This document shows positions 18,666-27,144 of a stretch of DNA of 64,000 nucleotides, piece by piece. Below the pieces are notes generated by a model that worked only from the letters and a program-made list of their open reading frames with translations, was not told the origin of the DNA and made no database searches. Position 1 is the stretch's first letter; every line of letters begins with the position of its first letter. Origin of the DNA: PALSA-1296 sp038322815 (GTDB taxonomy: Bacteria; Bacteroidota; Ignavibacteria; Palsa-1295). The translations under genes and the position numbers were made by a program. The stretch is from contig JBBQGG010000005.1 in the NCBI GenBank assembly GCA_038322815.1, forward strand, positions 1 to 64,000, read 5' to 3'.

Positions 18666-20392
18666 CGGGTTTTCGATTTAGTAAAAAATTTAACAAATTC
18701 GACTCTGCGGCAGCGAAGTTGGAATGTTTCATCGCTCTCTCCTGCTCGGCGCGCAACCGGCATCGTCCTTCCTTTTGAAAAAACAACCAGGAGTTTTGTA
18801 GGAATACCGCGAATTTTCAGTTCTTTAGAAACGAAATTTGCACGACGTGTGGCAAGTGTAAAATTATATTCATCTGTTCCGAGAGAATCCGTATGCCCGT
18901 AAAGAATGACACTCTCCAAATTTGAAGAGCTATTCTTAATTGATTTCGCAAGCAGATCAAGCGAGCTCTGCCAGCGTGTATCGGTTTTTTGACCGTTATC
19001 ATCGATGGTAAAGTCGTATGGATGAGAGTCGTCATCGAACGGAAAATTAATTCGCAGAATAAGTGTATCAGGAATTGCAAGCGGCGGCACGATGATGACG
19101 CTATCAGCCGGACTGCGCAGATCTACTCGGTGAACATCATAAAATTTATCTTTACGTTCGGAGCCTACGTCATACTCTTTTCCTTTTTCTACATTGAAAG
19201 AATAATTTCCTGAAGTATCGGTCTTCTGTCTTGCAATTTCTTTATCCTTTGTCACATCCCGAACAAATACTTCAGGCAGCACAGTGTCTCGAACTACAGG
19301 CATCTCCACCTTTCCTTTAAGCAAGATCGTATCAGGTATATTTTTTGCAGGAATGACTGTGTGAGCGATTTTCTCAGTTATCCCGTTTGGCGGAATATAC
19401 GTTCGACGAAGAACGAAAATGTTCCGACGGCTGAAATTGGCAGGCTGATCGGACGTATAAAAAAATTGTGAGTCACTTAATTGATATGGGAATATTTCAT
19501 CTGACTTCGTATTAATCGGTGCTCCAATATTTTCTGCCTTGCTCCATAATCCGTTTTCGTATGCTGATGAGAATATATCATATCCTCCGATGGTTTCATG
19601 ACCATCAGAAGAGAAATACATCTTTTTCCCATCAGCAGAAAATGATGGGGAGAGTTCATCACAAGGAGTATTGATCGTCGCAGGCAGCGGGACTGGCTCG
19701 CTCCACGATGTGCTAATCGAATTACGTTTACTATACCAAAGATCGACTCCGCCACTGCCCCCTGCTCTATCAGATGCAAAAACAATAACAAGACCATCCT
19801 TTGAGAGTGCAGGCTGTCCATCAAATGAGATAGGCTTATTCAAAACTGAAAGTGCAACAGTATCTTCAAGTGTAAATCCTGAGATGTTTGGCGTAAGCTT
19901 TGCACTATAAAGATCGTAATCATTCGGGTCATCGTTATGCGCTTTTGCTGTAAAGTAAAATCTGCCATCTGCCAAGCAGTAATCTGGTGCACCAATATCC
20001 GCAAAAGACTCGCAGCCTTTTATCTCAGTCATAGGATCAAAATGAAGATCGGGAAGTAACTTTGAATTAAAAACTCGTTGACCTTCGTCGCCCTTTCGCT
20101 CACTACTCAAAAATGCTTCGTTATTTCCTTCATGTAAATAAAAAGTTATCGCATTGTCATTTTCATTAGAATTGACCGGCTTTGGAAGAAGATCAATATG
20201 ATACTTAAAGTACCCGGGTTGAAGATGTGCTGTGTCAATTCCGGTAACCTTCGAAACACCCGGACTGCATTCAGGGGGCGGAGGAGGAATACAATCTTTA
20301 TGCGTAAGATCTGGCGGAGGCGCGCAGGAGACTATCACCACGCATAATGAGGACAGAGCCAGAAAAGCAAATTTAATAAATAAATTCATCAA
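18662..20392 (-). CDS. PD40-propeller / OmpA lipoprotein (short PorE-like)
   Basis: 576 aa. The lipoprotein signal is VVIVSC with Cys near 23, followed by a Pro-rich segment (CIPPPPPEC). A PD40 beta-propeller is at ~70-330 (FSADGKKMYFSSDGHETIGG), and a carboxypeptidase-regulatory-like domain is at ~350-430. An OmpA domain is at ~460-576 (LYGHTDSLGTDEYN, with RRVEF near the end). It resembles the gene at 10807-12825 but lacks the TPR block and is lipid-anchored. The OmpA domain should bind peptidoglycan. It heads a three-gene operon with overlapping starts. A role beside type IX secretion is possible but unproven. Confidence 0.7.
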   Translation of the reverse strand: MMNLFIKFAFLALSSLCVVIVSCAPPPDLTHKDCIPPPPPECSPGVSKVTGIDTAHLQPGYFKYHIDLLPKPVNSNENDNAITFYLHEGNNEAFLSSERKGDEGQRVFNSKLLPDLHFDPMTEIKGCESFADIGAPDYCLADGRFYFTAKAHNDDPNDYDLYSAKLTPNISGFTLEDTVALSVLNKPISFDGQPALSKDGLVIVFASDRAGGSGGVDLWYSKRNSISTSWSEPVPLPATINTPCDELSPSFSADGKKMYFSSDGHETIGGYDIFSSAYENGLWSKAENIGAPINTKSDEIFPYQLSDSQFFYTSDQPANFSRRNIFVLRRTYIPPNGITEKIAHTVIPAKNIPDTILLKGKVEMPVVRDTVLPEVFVRDVTKDKEIARQKTDTSGNYSFNVEKGKEYDVGSERKDKFYDVHRVDLRSPADSVIIVPPLAIPDTLILRINFPFDDDSHPYDFTIDDNGQKTDTRWQSSLDLLAKSIKNSSSNLESVILYGHTDSLGTDEYNFTLATRRANFVSKELKIRGIPTKLLVVFSKGRTMPVARRAGESDETFQLRCRRVEFVKFFTKSKTR

Positions 20393-20397
20393 TTAAT

Positions 20398-20451
20398 CGG
20401 GCGGACTCTTAGTCCGCAAATCTCTTAACGGACGGCCTACGACTCCGTCCC
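20398..20451. repeat. REP-like double hairpin
   Basis: GCGGACT (20401-20407) pairs with AGTCCGC (20411-20417) around CTT. GGACGG (20430-20435) pairs with CCGTCC (20445-20450). The first core resembles the GGACT..AGTCC core seen at 33345 and the related segment at 48045. It lies between bshB1 and the PD40-OmpA gene. Confidence 0.6.
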
Positions 20452-20477
20452 ACAATATCATAACAACAATAAAATAC

Positions 20478-21242
20478 CTATGCTATACTTTTTGTCACTA
20501 ACGAAAAAACGTCTTTTGTACCGATAGTTTCCTGTGTCCAAAACGGTTCGCCGAACTCGGCACCGATGATCATTCCAAAGTGCCGTGCCCGGGCTTCGAT
20601 CCACTCATAAAATCCTTTTTGCGTCAGGAAGGTATCGAGCTCTTTGCTTTCAAGTTTTCGTCCCGAAGCTCCTCTTCCGAATTGAGAATCATAAGCGTTC
20701 ATAGCTTTCATTCTCTCTTCGAAAACATCAGAGATATCAATAATAACTTTCGGCTCGAATGTATAGGTCTGCATAAAATGCATTACTAATAACGGACGGT
20801 GTGGCTCCTGAGGTTTACCATCATCATCCGTTGTTTCGATCTTTGCAAGCCCGGCATAAAATGATGCTTGATGCGCAAGTTGCGAAGCAGCTTCATGATC
20901 GGGATGTCTTTCGAACGTATGAGGCGTTAACATGATAAGAGGTCGAAGTTCACGTATGACTCTGACAACCTTTAGCATATTTTCTCTATTGACAGAAATA
21001 TTACCGTCACCTAAATTAAGATTCGCCCGCCAATCAAGTTGCAATACCTTCGATGCAGCTTCGGTTTCCTTTATGCGAAGCTCCGGCGTCCCTCTTGTTG
21101 AAAGCTCGCCCCTCGTCATATCGAGAATACCTGTTTTTTTTTCTGCACGCTTTGCCATAAGCATTGTTCCGGCGCAGGAAAGTTCAACATCATCCGGATG
21201 AGCCGCTATACCTAAGATATCAACTATCGCACCTTGTTTCAT
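20478..21242 (-). CDS. bshB1: Bacillithiol biosynthesis deacetylase BshB1
   Basis: 254 aa, PIG-L/LmbE family. Zinc ligands are in AAHPDDVELSCAGT (His15, Asp18) and HPDHEAA. The family-typical RGELSTRGTPELR and the C-terminal E-P-F-W segment are present. BshB1 removes the acetyl group from GlcNAc-malate in bacillithiol (low-molecular-weight thiol) synthesis. Its ATG follows directly on the stop codon of the APC permease, so the two are co-translated from one message. bshA and bshC are not in the window. Confidence 0.9.
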   Translation of the reverse strand: MKQGAIVDILGIAAHPDDVELSCAGTMLMAKRAEKKTGILDMTRGELSTRGTPELRIKETEAASKVLQLDWRANLNLGDGNISVNRENMLKVVRVIRELRPLIMLTPHTFERHPDHEAASQLAHQASFYAGLAKIETTDDDGKPQEPHRPLLVMHFMQTYTFEPKVIIDISDVFEERMKAMNAYDSQFGRGASGRKLESKELDTFLTQKGFYEWIEARARHFGMIIGAEFGEPFWTQETIGTKDVFSLVTKSIA

Positions 21243-22703
21243 TTATTTACTATCTATCCTTTCAACTTTTGGTTTATTCTTCCAAAAATAATAAAACGGA
21301 AGCCCTGCTAAAACAAGAGCTAATCCGGTTGCGCTTGAAATTATCGCCTGATTGCCGTTAACATATCCATCAATATCTTTTACAAGGGTCACGATAACAT
21401 AACACGTTGCAAAGAGTACAAATATAGCAGGTACGATCGGATAGCCCGGCACTTTGAAGGGGCGCACCCGATCTGGCTCACGTCTGCGCAAAATAAAAAC
21501 TCCGAGCGCCATCATAGCGTAAAGCAGCCAATTCACGAATACATACATATCAAGTATCAACCCGAATGAACCTGAAAATAGAAGTATCAGCGCCCACAAC
21601 CCTTGTAAAGCAAGTGCTATATGAGGTGTTTGGAATTTTGGATGCACCACTGCTGCTCGTGGAGTAAAAACTTTATCCCGTGCCATTGCAAAGTATACTC
21701 TGGCATTTGTCAATATTGTAGAATTTGTCGTATCGAATGTTGAAAGCATGATCAACCCCGCAACAAGAGCGCCCCCAATTCCCCCGATCACGGCTGTAAC
21801 CATCTCCGAAGCAAGTCTGTCATCAGGAACCGTTGCAAGTTTGCCAATTGGTAAAATGTATAAATATGCGAGATTAATAACGATATAGAGTAAAATAAAA
21901 ATTATTGTCCCCAAAATAATTGCTCGCGGAAGAGTTTTTTCCGGCTCCTTAACTTCACCTCCGATATATGCAACATTTCCCCATCCGTCATAAGCCCAGA
22001 ACGCTCCGGTAATCGCAGTGCCGATCGCTCCGATAAGTGACCACCCGCTAAGAGATGCACCGGCATCGGTAACGCCGCTCCAATTTGCAATTGAACCAAT
22101 ATGGGAACCGGCAAAGAATGCAACACCTGTTACAATGAGCAATGCAATCACTTTTGCCGTTGTAGAAATACTCTGCAGATATGCGCCGACTTTTACGCCG
22201 CGAATATTGATAATCGTAAGGAATATTATGATGATGGCTGCAATGCACTTTCCTCCCATATTTGCAAACGGAAAAATATCTCCGAGAAGAGGGAGATGCC
22301 ATGGGATTTTTTCCCATGCTTCACTCAAATGCGGAACCGTCACAAATTCCCCGAAATATTTTGCAAAGATGATTGCAATTGCTGCAATAGCACCCGAACC
22401 TGCAATCATGAAATTCGCCCATCCATAGAGGAATCCAAGCTTCTCTCCATAAATTTCGCGGAAGTATTCGTAGAGTCCTCCGGTGCGAGGCATTTGGCCG
22501 ACAAGCTCACATTGTGTCAGAGCACCCATAAGGGTAATAATACCCGTCACAACCCAAACAAGTAACAAAAGAGGTGCGCTTCCAAGACCTTGCGCCATGC
22601 TTACAGGAACGACAAAAATTCCTGAGCCGACAACTGAGCCAATAACAATGGCAGTCGTCGGGTAAAGAGTCAAAGCGCGTTTTAAGTGTGAGTGCGTTTC
22701 CAT
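21243..22703 (-). CDS. APC-family amino acid permease
   Basis: 486 aa with about 12 hydrophobic segments. The signature near the start (TTAIVIGSVVGSGIFVVP) is the APC-superfamily helix-1 motif, and VELVGQ..RTGGLYEYFREIYG-like residues follow. The layout matches L-type/cationic amino-acid transporters of the APC family. The substrate cannot be read from sequence. It is immediately upstream of bshB1; an amino-acid supply role for thiol synthesis is only a guess. Confidence 0.9.
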   Translation of the reverse strand: METHSHLKRALTLYPTTAIVIGSVVGSGIFVVPVSMAQGLGSAPLLLLVWVVTGIITLMGALTQCELVGQMPRTGGLYEYFREIYGEKLGFLYGWANFMIAGSGAIAAIAIIFAKYFGEFVTVPHLSEAWEKIPWHLPLLGDIFPFANMGGKCIAAIIIIFLTIINIRGVKVGAYLQSISTTAKVIALLIVTGVAFFAGSHIGSIANWSGVTDAGASLSGWSLIGAIGTAITGAFWAYDGWGNVAYIGGEVKEPEKTLPRAIILGTIIFILLYIVINLAYLYILPIGKLATVPDDRLASEMVTAVIGGIGGALVAGLIMLSTFDTTNSTILTNARVYFAMARDKVFTPRAAVVHPKFQTPHIALALQGLWALILLFSGSFGLILDMYVFVNWLLYAMMALGVFILRRREPDRVRPFKVPGYPIVPAIFVLFATCYVIVTLVKDIDGYVNGNQAIISSATGLALVLAGLPFYYFWKNKPKVERIDSK

Positions 22704-22726
22704 GAAATCAAATTTGAACAGATTCG

Positions 22727-22751
22727 TGGAACGGACTTAAGTGCGTCCCAT
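22727..22751. repeat. Decayed REP-like palindrome
   Basis: ACGgaCTTAAGtgCGT flanked by GGA and CCC forms an imperfect palindrome in the 60-base gap between the permease start and the Ig-like lipoprotein stop. The core resembles the GGACTTTAGTCC repeats elsewhere in the window. Confidence 0.35.
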
Positions 22752-22763
22752 TATTTCGCAAAA

Positions 22764-24506
22764 TCACCGTAATTCAAAATTTACTTTCTCCACCGTCCAT
22801 CTCGGTCTGACATCGATCATATCCGGGTAATCACCGCTCGGAGCGCCGAAGCGAAATGGAATAATTGAGCCTGTATCATATTTTCCTCCTGCATTGGTAC
22901 TTACCCAACCCCGAACACGATATTTGCCACGCGGCACATGATCAAAGATAAATGACCGCTTGCCTAGCGGCAAAGTTACGGAGCGAAAGGTCGTTTCATT
23001 TGAAGTTAGCAATTGAATGGTAATTTTCATACCCGAATCTTTTTTCATGAGGGTATCGGACATGGTGATCTCACCGCTGATCGTGCCGAATTCGCGCTCA
23101 TCACCGGTAAAAAAACTTCCCTTAAAAACCGTGTCTTTTATTTTCAGAGCATACGACGGAAGCGTTGAACGGACAAGTTTTCCTGCCAAAGTTAATTTAT
23201 AAAAAGTATTTGGCAGAAGATTCTCTGATGAGAAAATGCGCAGCTTTGTACCATCGACCCATTTAAAAATGAATGGGGTTTCTTTATCGGAAGAATCCGC
23301 AAGATGCAAACCTTGCTCAATGGCTGTTGTATCGACTGCATCTGAAAATTGCAGTTCCTGATCGAAACTCTGTGGCACTCCTTTGCTGCTATCAGTAAAT
23401 TCAAACCCAAAGAATCTTGGAGGAGGAAAAGTATCGCGTATCGTGCCCGAAGAAAAATGAGCGACAGCAGATGAATCACTGAGCGGATTGCCGGCAAGAT
23501 CATGAGCAATGTTTTTTATGACATCGAGAGAGTAATTTTTATTTGCTTCTAAAGGTTTTGAAGTGAGCAAAATTGCTACACCCGGTTTGCGTACAATATT
23601 TTCTCTATATGCTGCTAGTATCGGAATAGTAAAGCCAGCCGTATCTTTTAGAATAAATACTTCAGGTCTGATAGATGCACTATCCATAGCCTCAGTAAAT
23701 CGTGCGCGGATATGGTATGCATCCGTGATCTCTGCATCCTGAAGCTGCGGCTTAACTGAATCGGATTTTGGAGCCATCCGAATATGGATATCCGTTTTTT
23801 CAGGTGTATCAAGTATAACATCTTTATTAGGAACACCAAATGCATCAATTCCAGGATCGAATACTTTATTGCGGAATTCATCGATGAGCGCGAAAATGCG
23901 GTAAGAATGTCCAACCTTCATAGCATTGAATTCAAAAAGCCCCTTATTGCTTGGCTGAGTAATAAAATCCGGGCGGGTTTTATCAAACCTCAGCGTATCG
24001 ATTAAATGCTCCGTAATATCGTAGGCAAAGATCGAAACGTTAGTCAGATCAGTCGGCGCACCTATATTTAAAGGAGGAAGTATTGTTCCCGCTATATGGC
24101 CGGTATCTATTATGTTTCCAGTCGAAAGAACAATTTGAAGAGGGACGAGAAGTGGGGATCCTCTTCGTGTTTTTAAATCCTTGCTTAGGCTAACAACATA
24201 CGTCGTATTTTCTCGAAACTGTTCAGGCAATACAACAACAACTTCGTCATATCCGGACCATTTGTATTTCACAACTCCGCTCATATATGGAATAACCGTG
24301 AGGGATGACATGAAACTTGACCGGTCTATATTTTTCTTGAAAATAAAATGAAGTTTCGTATCACGCTCGACATTCAACTGCCGTTGATGAGGCATTGTTG
24401 TATCAAGAGTAGGCGGAGTTTTATCTTCAGGGCCCCCTGGCGGCGGCTGAATTGAAGCGCATCCAATGAAGCCGAGAAAAAGTAGAAAGGGAATAAAGCG
24501 ACTCAT
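22764..24506 (-). CDS. Ig-like (Big_5) domain lipoprotein
   Basis: 580 aa. The lipoprotein signal is FLGFIGC with Cys near 16, followed by IQPPPGGPEDKTPP, a sequence typical of Bacteroidota lipoproteins with Big_5/SbsA-type Ig domains. The first Ig-like domain is at ~30-130 and a second at ~245-345. Beta-rich C-terminal segments follow, ending in a CarboxypepD_reg-like 'RGKYRVRGWVSTN' strand. It is probably outer-membrane anchored; function unknown. Its ATG overlaps the TGA of the upstream epimerase gene by 4 bases (ATGA). Confidence 0.8.
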   Translation of the reverse strand: MSRFIPFLLFLGFIGCASIQPPPGGPEDKTPPTLDTTMPHQRQLNVERDTKLHFIFKKNIDRSSFMSSLTVIPYMSGVVKYKWSGYDEVVVVLPEQFRENTTYVVSLSKDLKTRRGSPLLVPLQIVLSTGNIIDTGHIAGTILPPLNIGAPTDLTNVSIFAYDITEHLIDTLRFDKTRPDFITQPSNKGLFEFNAMKVGHSYRIFALIDEFRNKVFDPGIDAFGVPNKDVILDTPEKTDIHIRMAPKSDSVKPQLQDAEITDAYHIRARFTEAMDSASIRPEVFILKDTAGFTIPILAAYRENIVRKPGVAILLTSKPLEANKNYSLDVIKNIAHDLAGNPLSDSSAVAHFSSGTIRDTFPPPRFFGFEFTDSSKGVPQSFDQELQFSDAVDTTAIEQGLHLADSSDKETPFIFKWVDGTKLRIFSSENLLPNTFYKLTLAGKLVRSTLPSYALKIKDTVFKGSFFTGDEREFGTISGEITMSDTLMKKDSGMKITIQLLTSNETTFRSVTLPLGKRSFIFDHVPRGKYRVRGWVSTNAGGKYDTGSIIPFRFGAPSGDYPDMIDVRPRWTVEKVNFELR

Positions 24507-25438
24507 TTAACGTGAGCTTTTTTAAAATATTCAACAGTTCGCTCCAACCCATCTTCAAAGTCGGTCTCAGGTTTCCAACCAAGAAGTTTTTCTGCCTTTT
24601 CCGGTGTGCAAACGCTTCGTTTCTGCTCACCCTTGCGCGCTTCAGAATAGGATGCCTTGGCTTTCCCATCGGTGATAATTCCTGAAAGGATAGAAAAAAG
24701 ATTATTTACATTTGTTTCTATACCTGTTGAGATATTGAAAGTTTCGGATTCAATGTTTTTTTCCAGTGCCAAGAGATGTGCTTGCACTACGTCCCCGATA
24801 TAGACATAATCACGTGTCTGCTCTCCATCTCCGAAAATTACGGATTGTTTTCCTGCAAGTAAGTTATTGGTAAAAATAGAAACAACGCCTGCTTCACCAT
24901 GAGGATCTTGACGAGGACCAAATACATTTGCATAGCGAAAGATCGTATTTGACAATCCATGTACCGTCAAATAATAATGCAAATACAGTTCGACTGAACG
25001 TTTCGCAATCCCGTATGGTGATTCAGGACGCGTCGGATGATTTTCATCTGCTGGAAAATAATCCTGCTCGCCGTAGATAGCTCCGCCGGTCGAAGCAAAG
25101 ATAAATCGTTTTACAGAATGCTCACGAGAAGCCTCCAATAAATTGATCGAGCCGATAATATTGGTCTCAGCGTCAAATACCGGATCGGTAACGCTTTTTC
25201 GCACATCCATTTGTGCAGCATGATGATTTACGACGTCAAACTTATGCTCCTTAAAAAGTCGGCTGATCAGTGAGATATCACGAATATCTCCTTCTACAAA
25301 ATGAGCCTCGGAGTTAAGATTTTTTATATTCCCGGAAGATAAATTATCCAATACAACAACAGAGTGCCCGCTTTCAATAAGTGCATCAGTGATATGAGAG
25401 GCGATGAATCCGGCTCCGCCGGTGACGAGTATTTTCAA
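24503..25438 (-). CDS. NAD-dependent epimerase/dehydratase (UDP-glucose 4-epimerase-like)
   Basis: 311 aa, an extended short-chain dehydrogenase. The NAD motif TGGAGFIAS is at the N-terminus; the last Gly of TGxxGxxG is Ala. The catalytic YGIAK (Tyr-x-x-x-Lys) follows the active-site Ser/Thr segment FASTGGAIYGE. FGPRQDP and RDYVYIGDVV are typical of GalE/WbpP-type NDP-sugar epimerases. The exact sugar is not determined. It is first in the run 25438-to-20478. Confidence 0.88.
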   Translation of the reverse strand: MKILVTGGAGFIASHITDALIESGHSVVVLDNLSSGNIKNLNSEAHFVEGDIRDISLISRLFKEHKFDVVNHHAAQMDVRKSVTDPVFDAETNIIGSINLLEASREHSVKRFIFASTGGAIYGEQDYFPADENHPTRPESPYGIAKRSVELYLHYYLTVHGLSNTIFRYANVFGPRQDPHGEAGVVSIFTNNLLAGKQSVIFGDGEQTRDYVYIGDVVQAHLLALEKNIESETFNISTGIETNVNNLFSILSGIITDGKAKASYSEARKGEQKRSVCTPEKAEKLLGWKPETDFEDGLERTVEYFKKAHVK

Positions 25439-25526
25439 ATCGAATAAAAAATGAAAGGTTAAGTACTAACTCTAACACCATTCACACCAAAAACTTCCCT
25501 TCCATAGGACTTAGTCGATTTCTCTA

Positions 25527-25557
25527 TTGGAATTCTGAAACTTCTTTCCCTCCTTTG
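25527..25557 (+). promoter_or_regulatory. Possible promoter for the 25574 run
   Basis: TTGG (25527-25530), 19 bases, then CTCCTTTG (25550-25557). The TTTG and spacing fit the Bacteroidota pattern, but the TA of the -7 box is missing, so this is weak. Confidence 0.25.
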
Positions 25558-25573
25558 TGATTTATATATACGT

Positions 25574-26065
25574 ATGAAAAAGCTGTTTATTTTCGGTTTT
25601 TTAGTTATGGCAGTAAGTCTTGCGAATGCTCAGTTTCGCAGCGGTTCCGGCATGAATACTGACGAAAAACCGACAAGCACTTTAGAAGCAATGTCCGGAC
25701 ATGGTGATGATTTTTTCTCGCGATTATTCGATCCTGAGCGGTTTTCTATGCATCAAACTTATACGATGTCTTTTTCTTCCGGAGGGGGTCAATCAACAAG
25801 TTTAGGGGTATTTACAAATACATTTGCGTATAAAGCATCCGAAGATCTTTTTATTTCCGCTGATCTTTCTGCAGTGTATTCCCCATACAGTTCACTTGGC
25901 TCGGCATTTCAGAAAAGTATCAATGGTGTTTATCTATCCAGTGCGAGGCTTGATTGGAAAATGGGTGAGCATACTTCAATGAGAATAGAATATAATGGAA
26001 TGCCTTATTCGAATTCATACTTTTCCCCATTCGGATATTACGATTCACCATTTCCGATACGCTAA
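25574..26065 (+). CDS. Small exported protein, function unknown
   Basis: 163 aa with a clear signal peptide (MKKLFIFGFLVMAVSLANAQ, cleaved after Ala19). The mature part is short, Ser/Phe/Tyr-rich and strand-forming (YTMSFSSGGGQSTSLGVFTN), ending with aromatic-rich FGYYDSPFPIR. It may be a small beta-rich periplasmic or outer-membrane protein. It precedes the LytR_C-domain gene by 18 bases. Confidence 0.7.
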   Translation: MKKLFIFGFLVMAVSLANAQFRSGSGMNTDEKPTSTLEAMSGHGDDFFSRLFDPERFSMHQTYTMSFSSGGGQSTSLGVFTNTFAYKASEDLFISADLSAVYSPYSSLGSAFQKSINGVYLSSARLDWKMGEHTSMRIEYNGMPYSNSYFSPFGYYDSPFPIR

Positions 26066-26083
26066 CGTTTTATAACGTATTAC

Positions 26084-26596
26084 TTGGCAAAAATTCCACT
26101 ATCCTTTCCATTCAAACGCCGTTCAAAACGCAAAGGCAGAACCCGCTCCCAGAAAATCTCATCCCTATTTCTTTGGATCACATTACTTGGCGCAACTTCC
26201 GTCGTAGTGCTTTTGGGATGGCAATTTATCAGCCGCATGTGGGTGAAGCCGCCTGTTTCAAGTACCAGAGAGCGAACCGACATGCTGGTAAAAACCGGAG
26301 AGCACATCCAGCTTACGGTAATGAATGGCTCCGGCGTGCCAAATACAGCGAGAGTATTTACTGATTTTTTACGAGCAAGAAAATTTGACGTCGTGGAGAT
26401 GACAAATTATAAAGAAAAAAATGTGGAGCATACATTTATTATTGATAAAGTTTCCGATACTGTTGCAGCGCAAAAAGTGGCGTATGCTCTTGGAATTAGC
26501 AATTCGCTCATCATTCATGAGCCTGATTCTAACGCATTCGTCGATGCAGCAGTCGTTATCGGTAAAGATTATTTACACACCAGCCCAATGAAATAG
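26084..26596 (+). CDS. LytR C-terminal-domain (LytR_C) membrane protein
   Basis: 170 aa from a TTG start (26084). A basic N-terminus leads into one membrane helix (~27-50, SLFLWITLLGATSVVVLLGW). A LytR_C domain then spans ~75-165 (VMNGSGVPNTARVFTDFLRA and VVIGKDY). LytR_C domains occur at the end of LytR-CpsA-Psr glycopolymer ligases and as stand-alone proteins of unclear function. The TTG is accepted because later Met codons would remove the basic N-terminus or the helix. rsfS starts 5 bases after its stop. Confidence 0.78.
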   Translation: MAKIPLSFPFKRRSKRKGRTRSQKISSLFLWITLLGATSVVVLLGWQFISRMWVKPPVSSTRERTDMLVKTGEHIQLTVMNGSGVPNTARVFTDFLRARKFDVVEMTNYKEKNVEHTFIIDKVSDTVAAQKVAYALGISNSLIIHEPDSNAFVDAAVVIGKDYLHTSPMK

Positions 26597-26601
26597 CAGA
26601 T

Positions 26602-27120
26602 ATGGCAAAAACAGTTACAACAAAGAAGAAAACAGCACCGAAAAAAACAGTCGTTAAGAAAAGTCCCGTAAAGAAAGCCGCCGCTCCGAAAAAAGCAGTT
26701 GCCAGAAAACGTCCTGCGCCCAAACCTAAACCGGAGATAAATAAACTGATCGCCCATGCAGCAGCAGAATTTGCTCTTGAAAAGAAAGGGACGAACATTA
26801 AAGTGCTCGATGTTCGCGAGATCACTTCATTCACCGATTTTTTTGTTATTGCAACAGGCTCAAGCGATATGCAGGTCAAGGCTATCGCAGAAAATATTTT
26901 GAATAAAATGCGCGAAAGCGGTGTCACTCCCTGGAAAAGCGAAGGCTGGGATGCACTGCAATGGGTGATCGTCGATTTCGTTGATGTTGTTGTGCATATT
27001 TTTAGTGAGACCGCAAGAGATTTTTATCATCTTGAACGGTTATGGGCAGATGCACCAACGGAGATCATTGAGGATAAGCCTGTTGCGAAGAAACGGAAAC
27101 CTGCAAAAACAAAAGACTAA
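26602..27120 (+). CDS. rsfS: Ribosomal silencing factor RsfS with basic N-terminal extension
   Basis: 172 aa. Residues ~48-150 are a standard RsfS/Iojap domain (VLDVREITSFTDFFVIATG, FYHLERLWADAP), which binds ribosomal protein uL14 and blocks 30S-50S joining in starved cells. The first ~45 residues are almost only Lys, Ala, Pro, Val and Arg, like histone-H1 tails, and a shorter basic tail (KPVAKKRKPAKTKD) ends the protein. Standard RsfS is ~105-120 aa. The extension may add RNA or ribosome binding; this is an inference. Confidence 0.92.
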   Translation: MAKTVTTKKKTAPKKTVVKKSPVKKAAAPKKAVARKRPAPKPKPEINKLIAHAAAEFALEKKGTNIKVLDVREITSFTDFFVIATGSSDMQVKAIAENILNKMRESGVTPWKSEGWDALQWVIVDFVDVVVHIFSETARDFYHLERLWADAPTEIIEDKPVAKKRKPAKTKD

Positions 27121-27144
27121 ACAATGTCATAAAAAAATACATCA

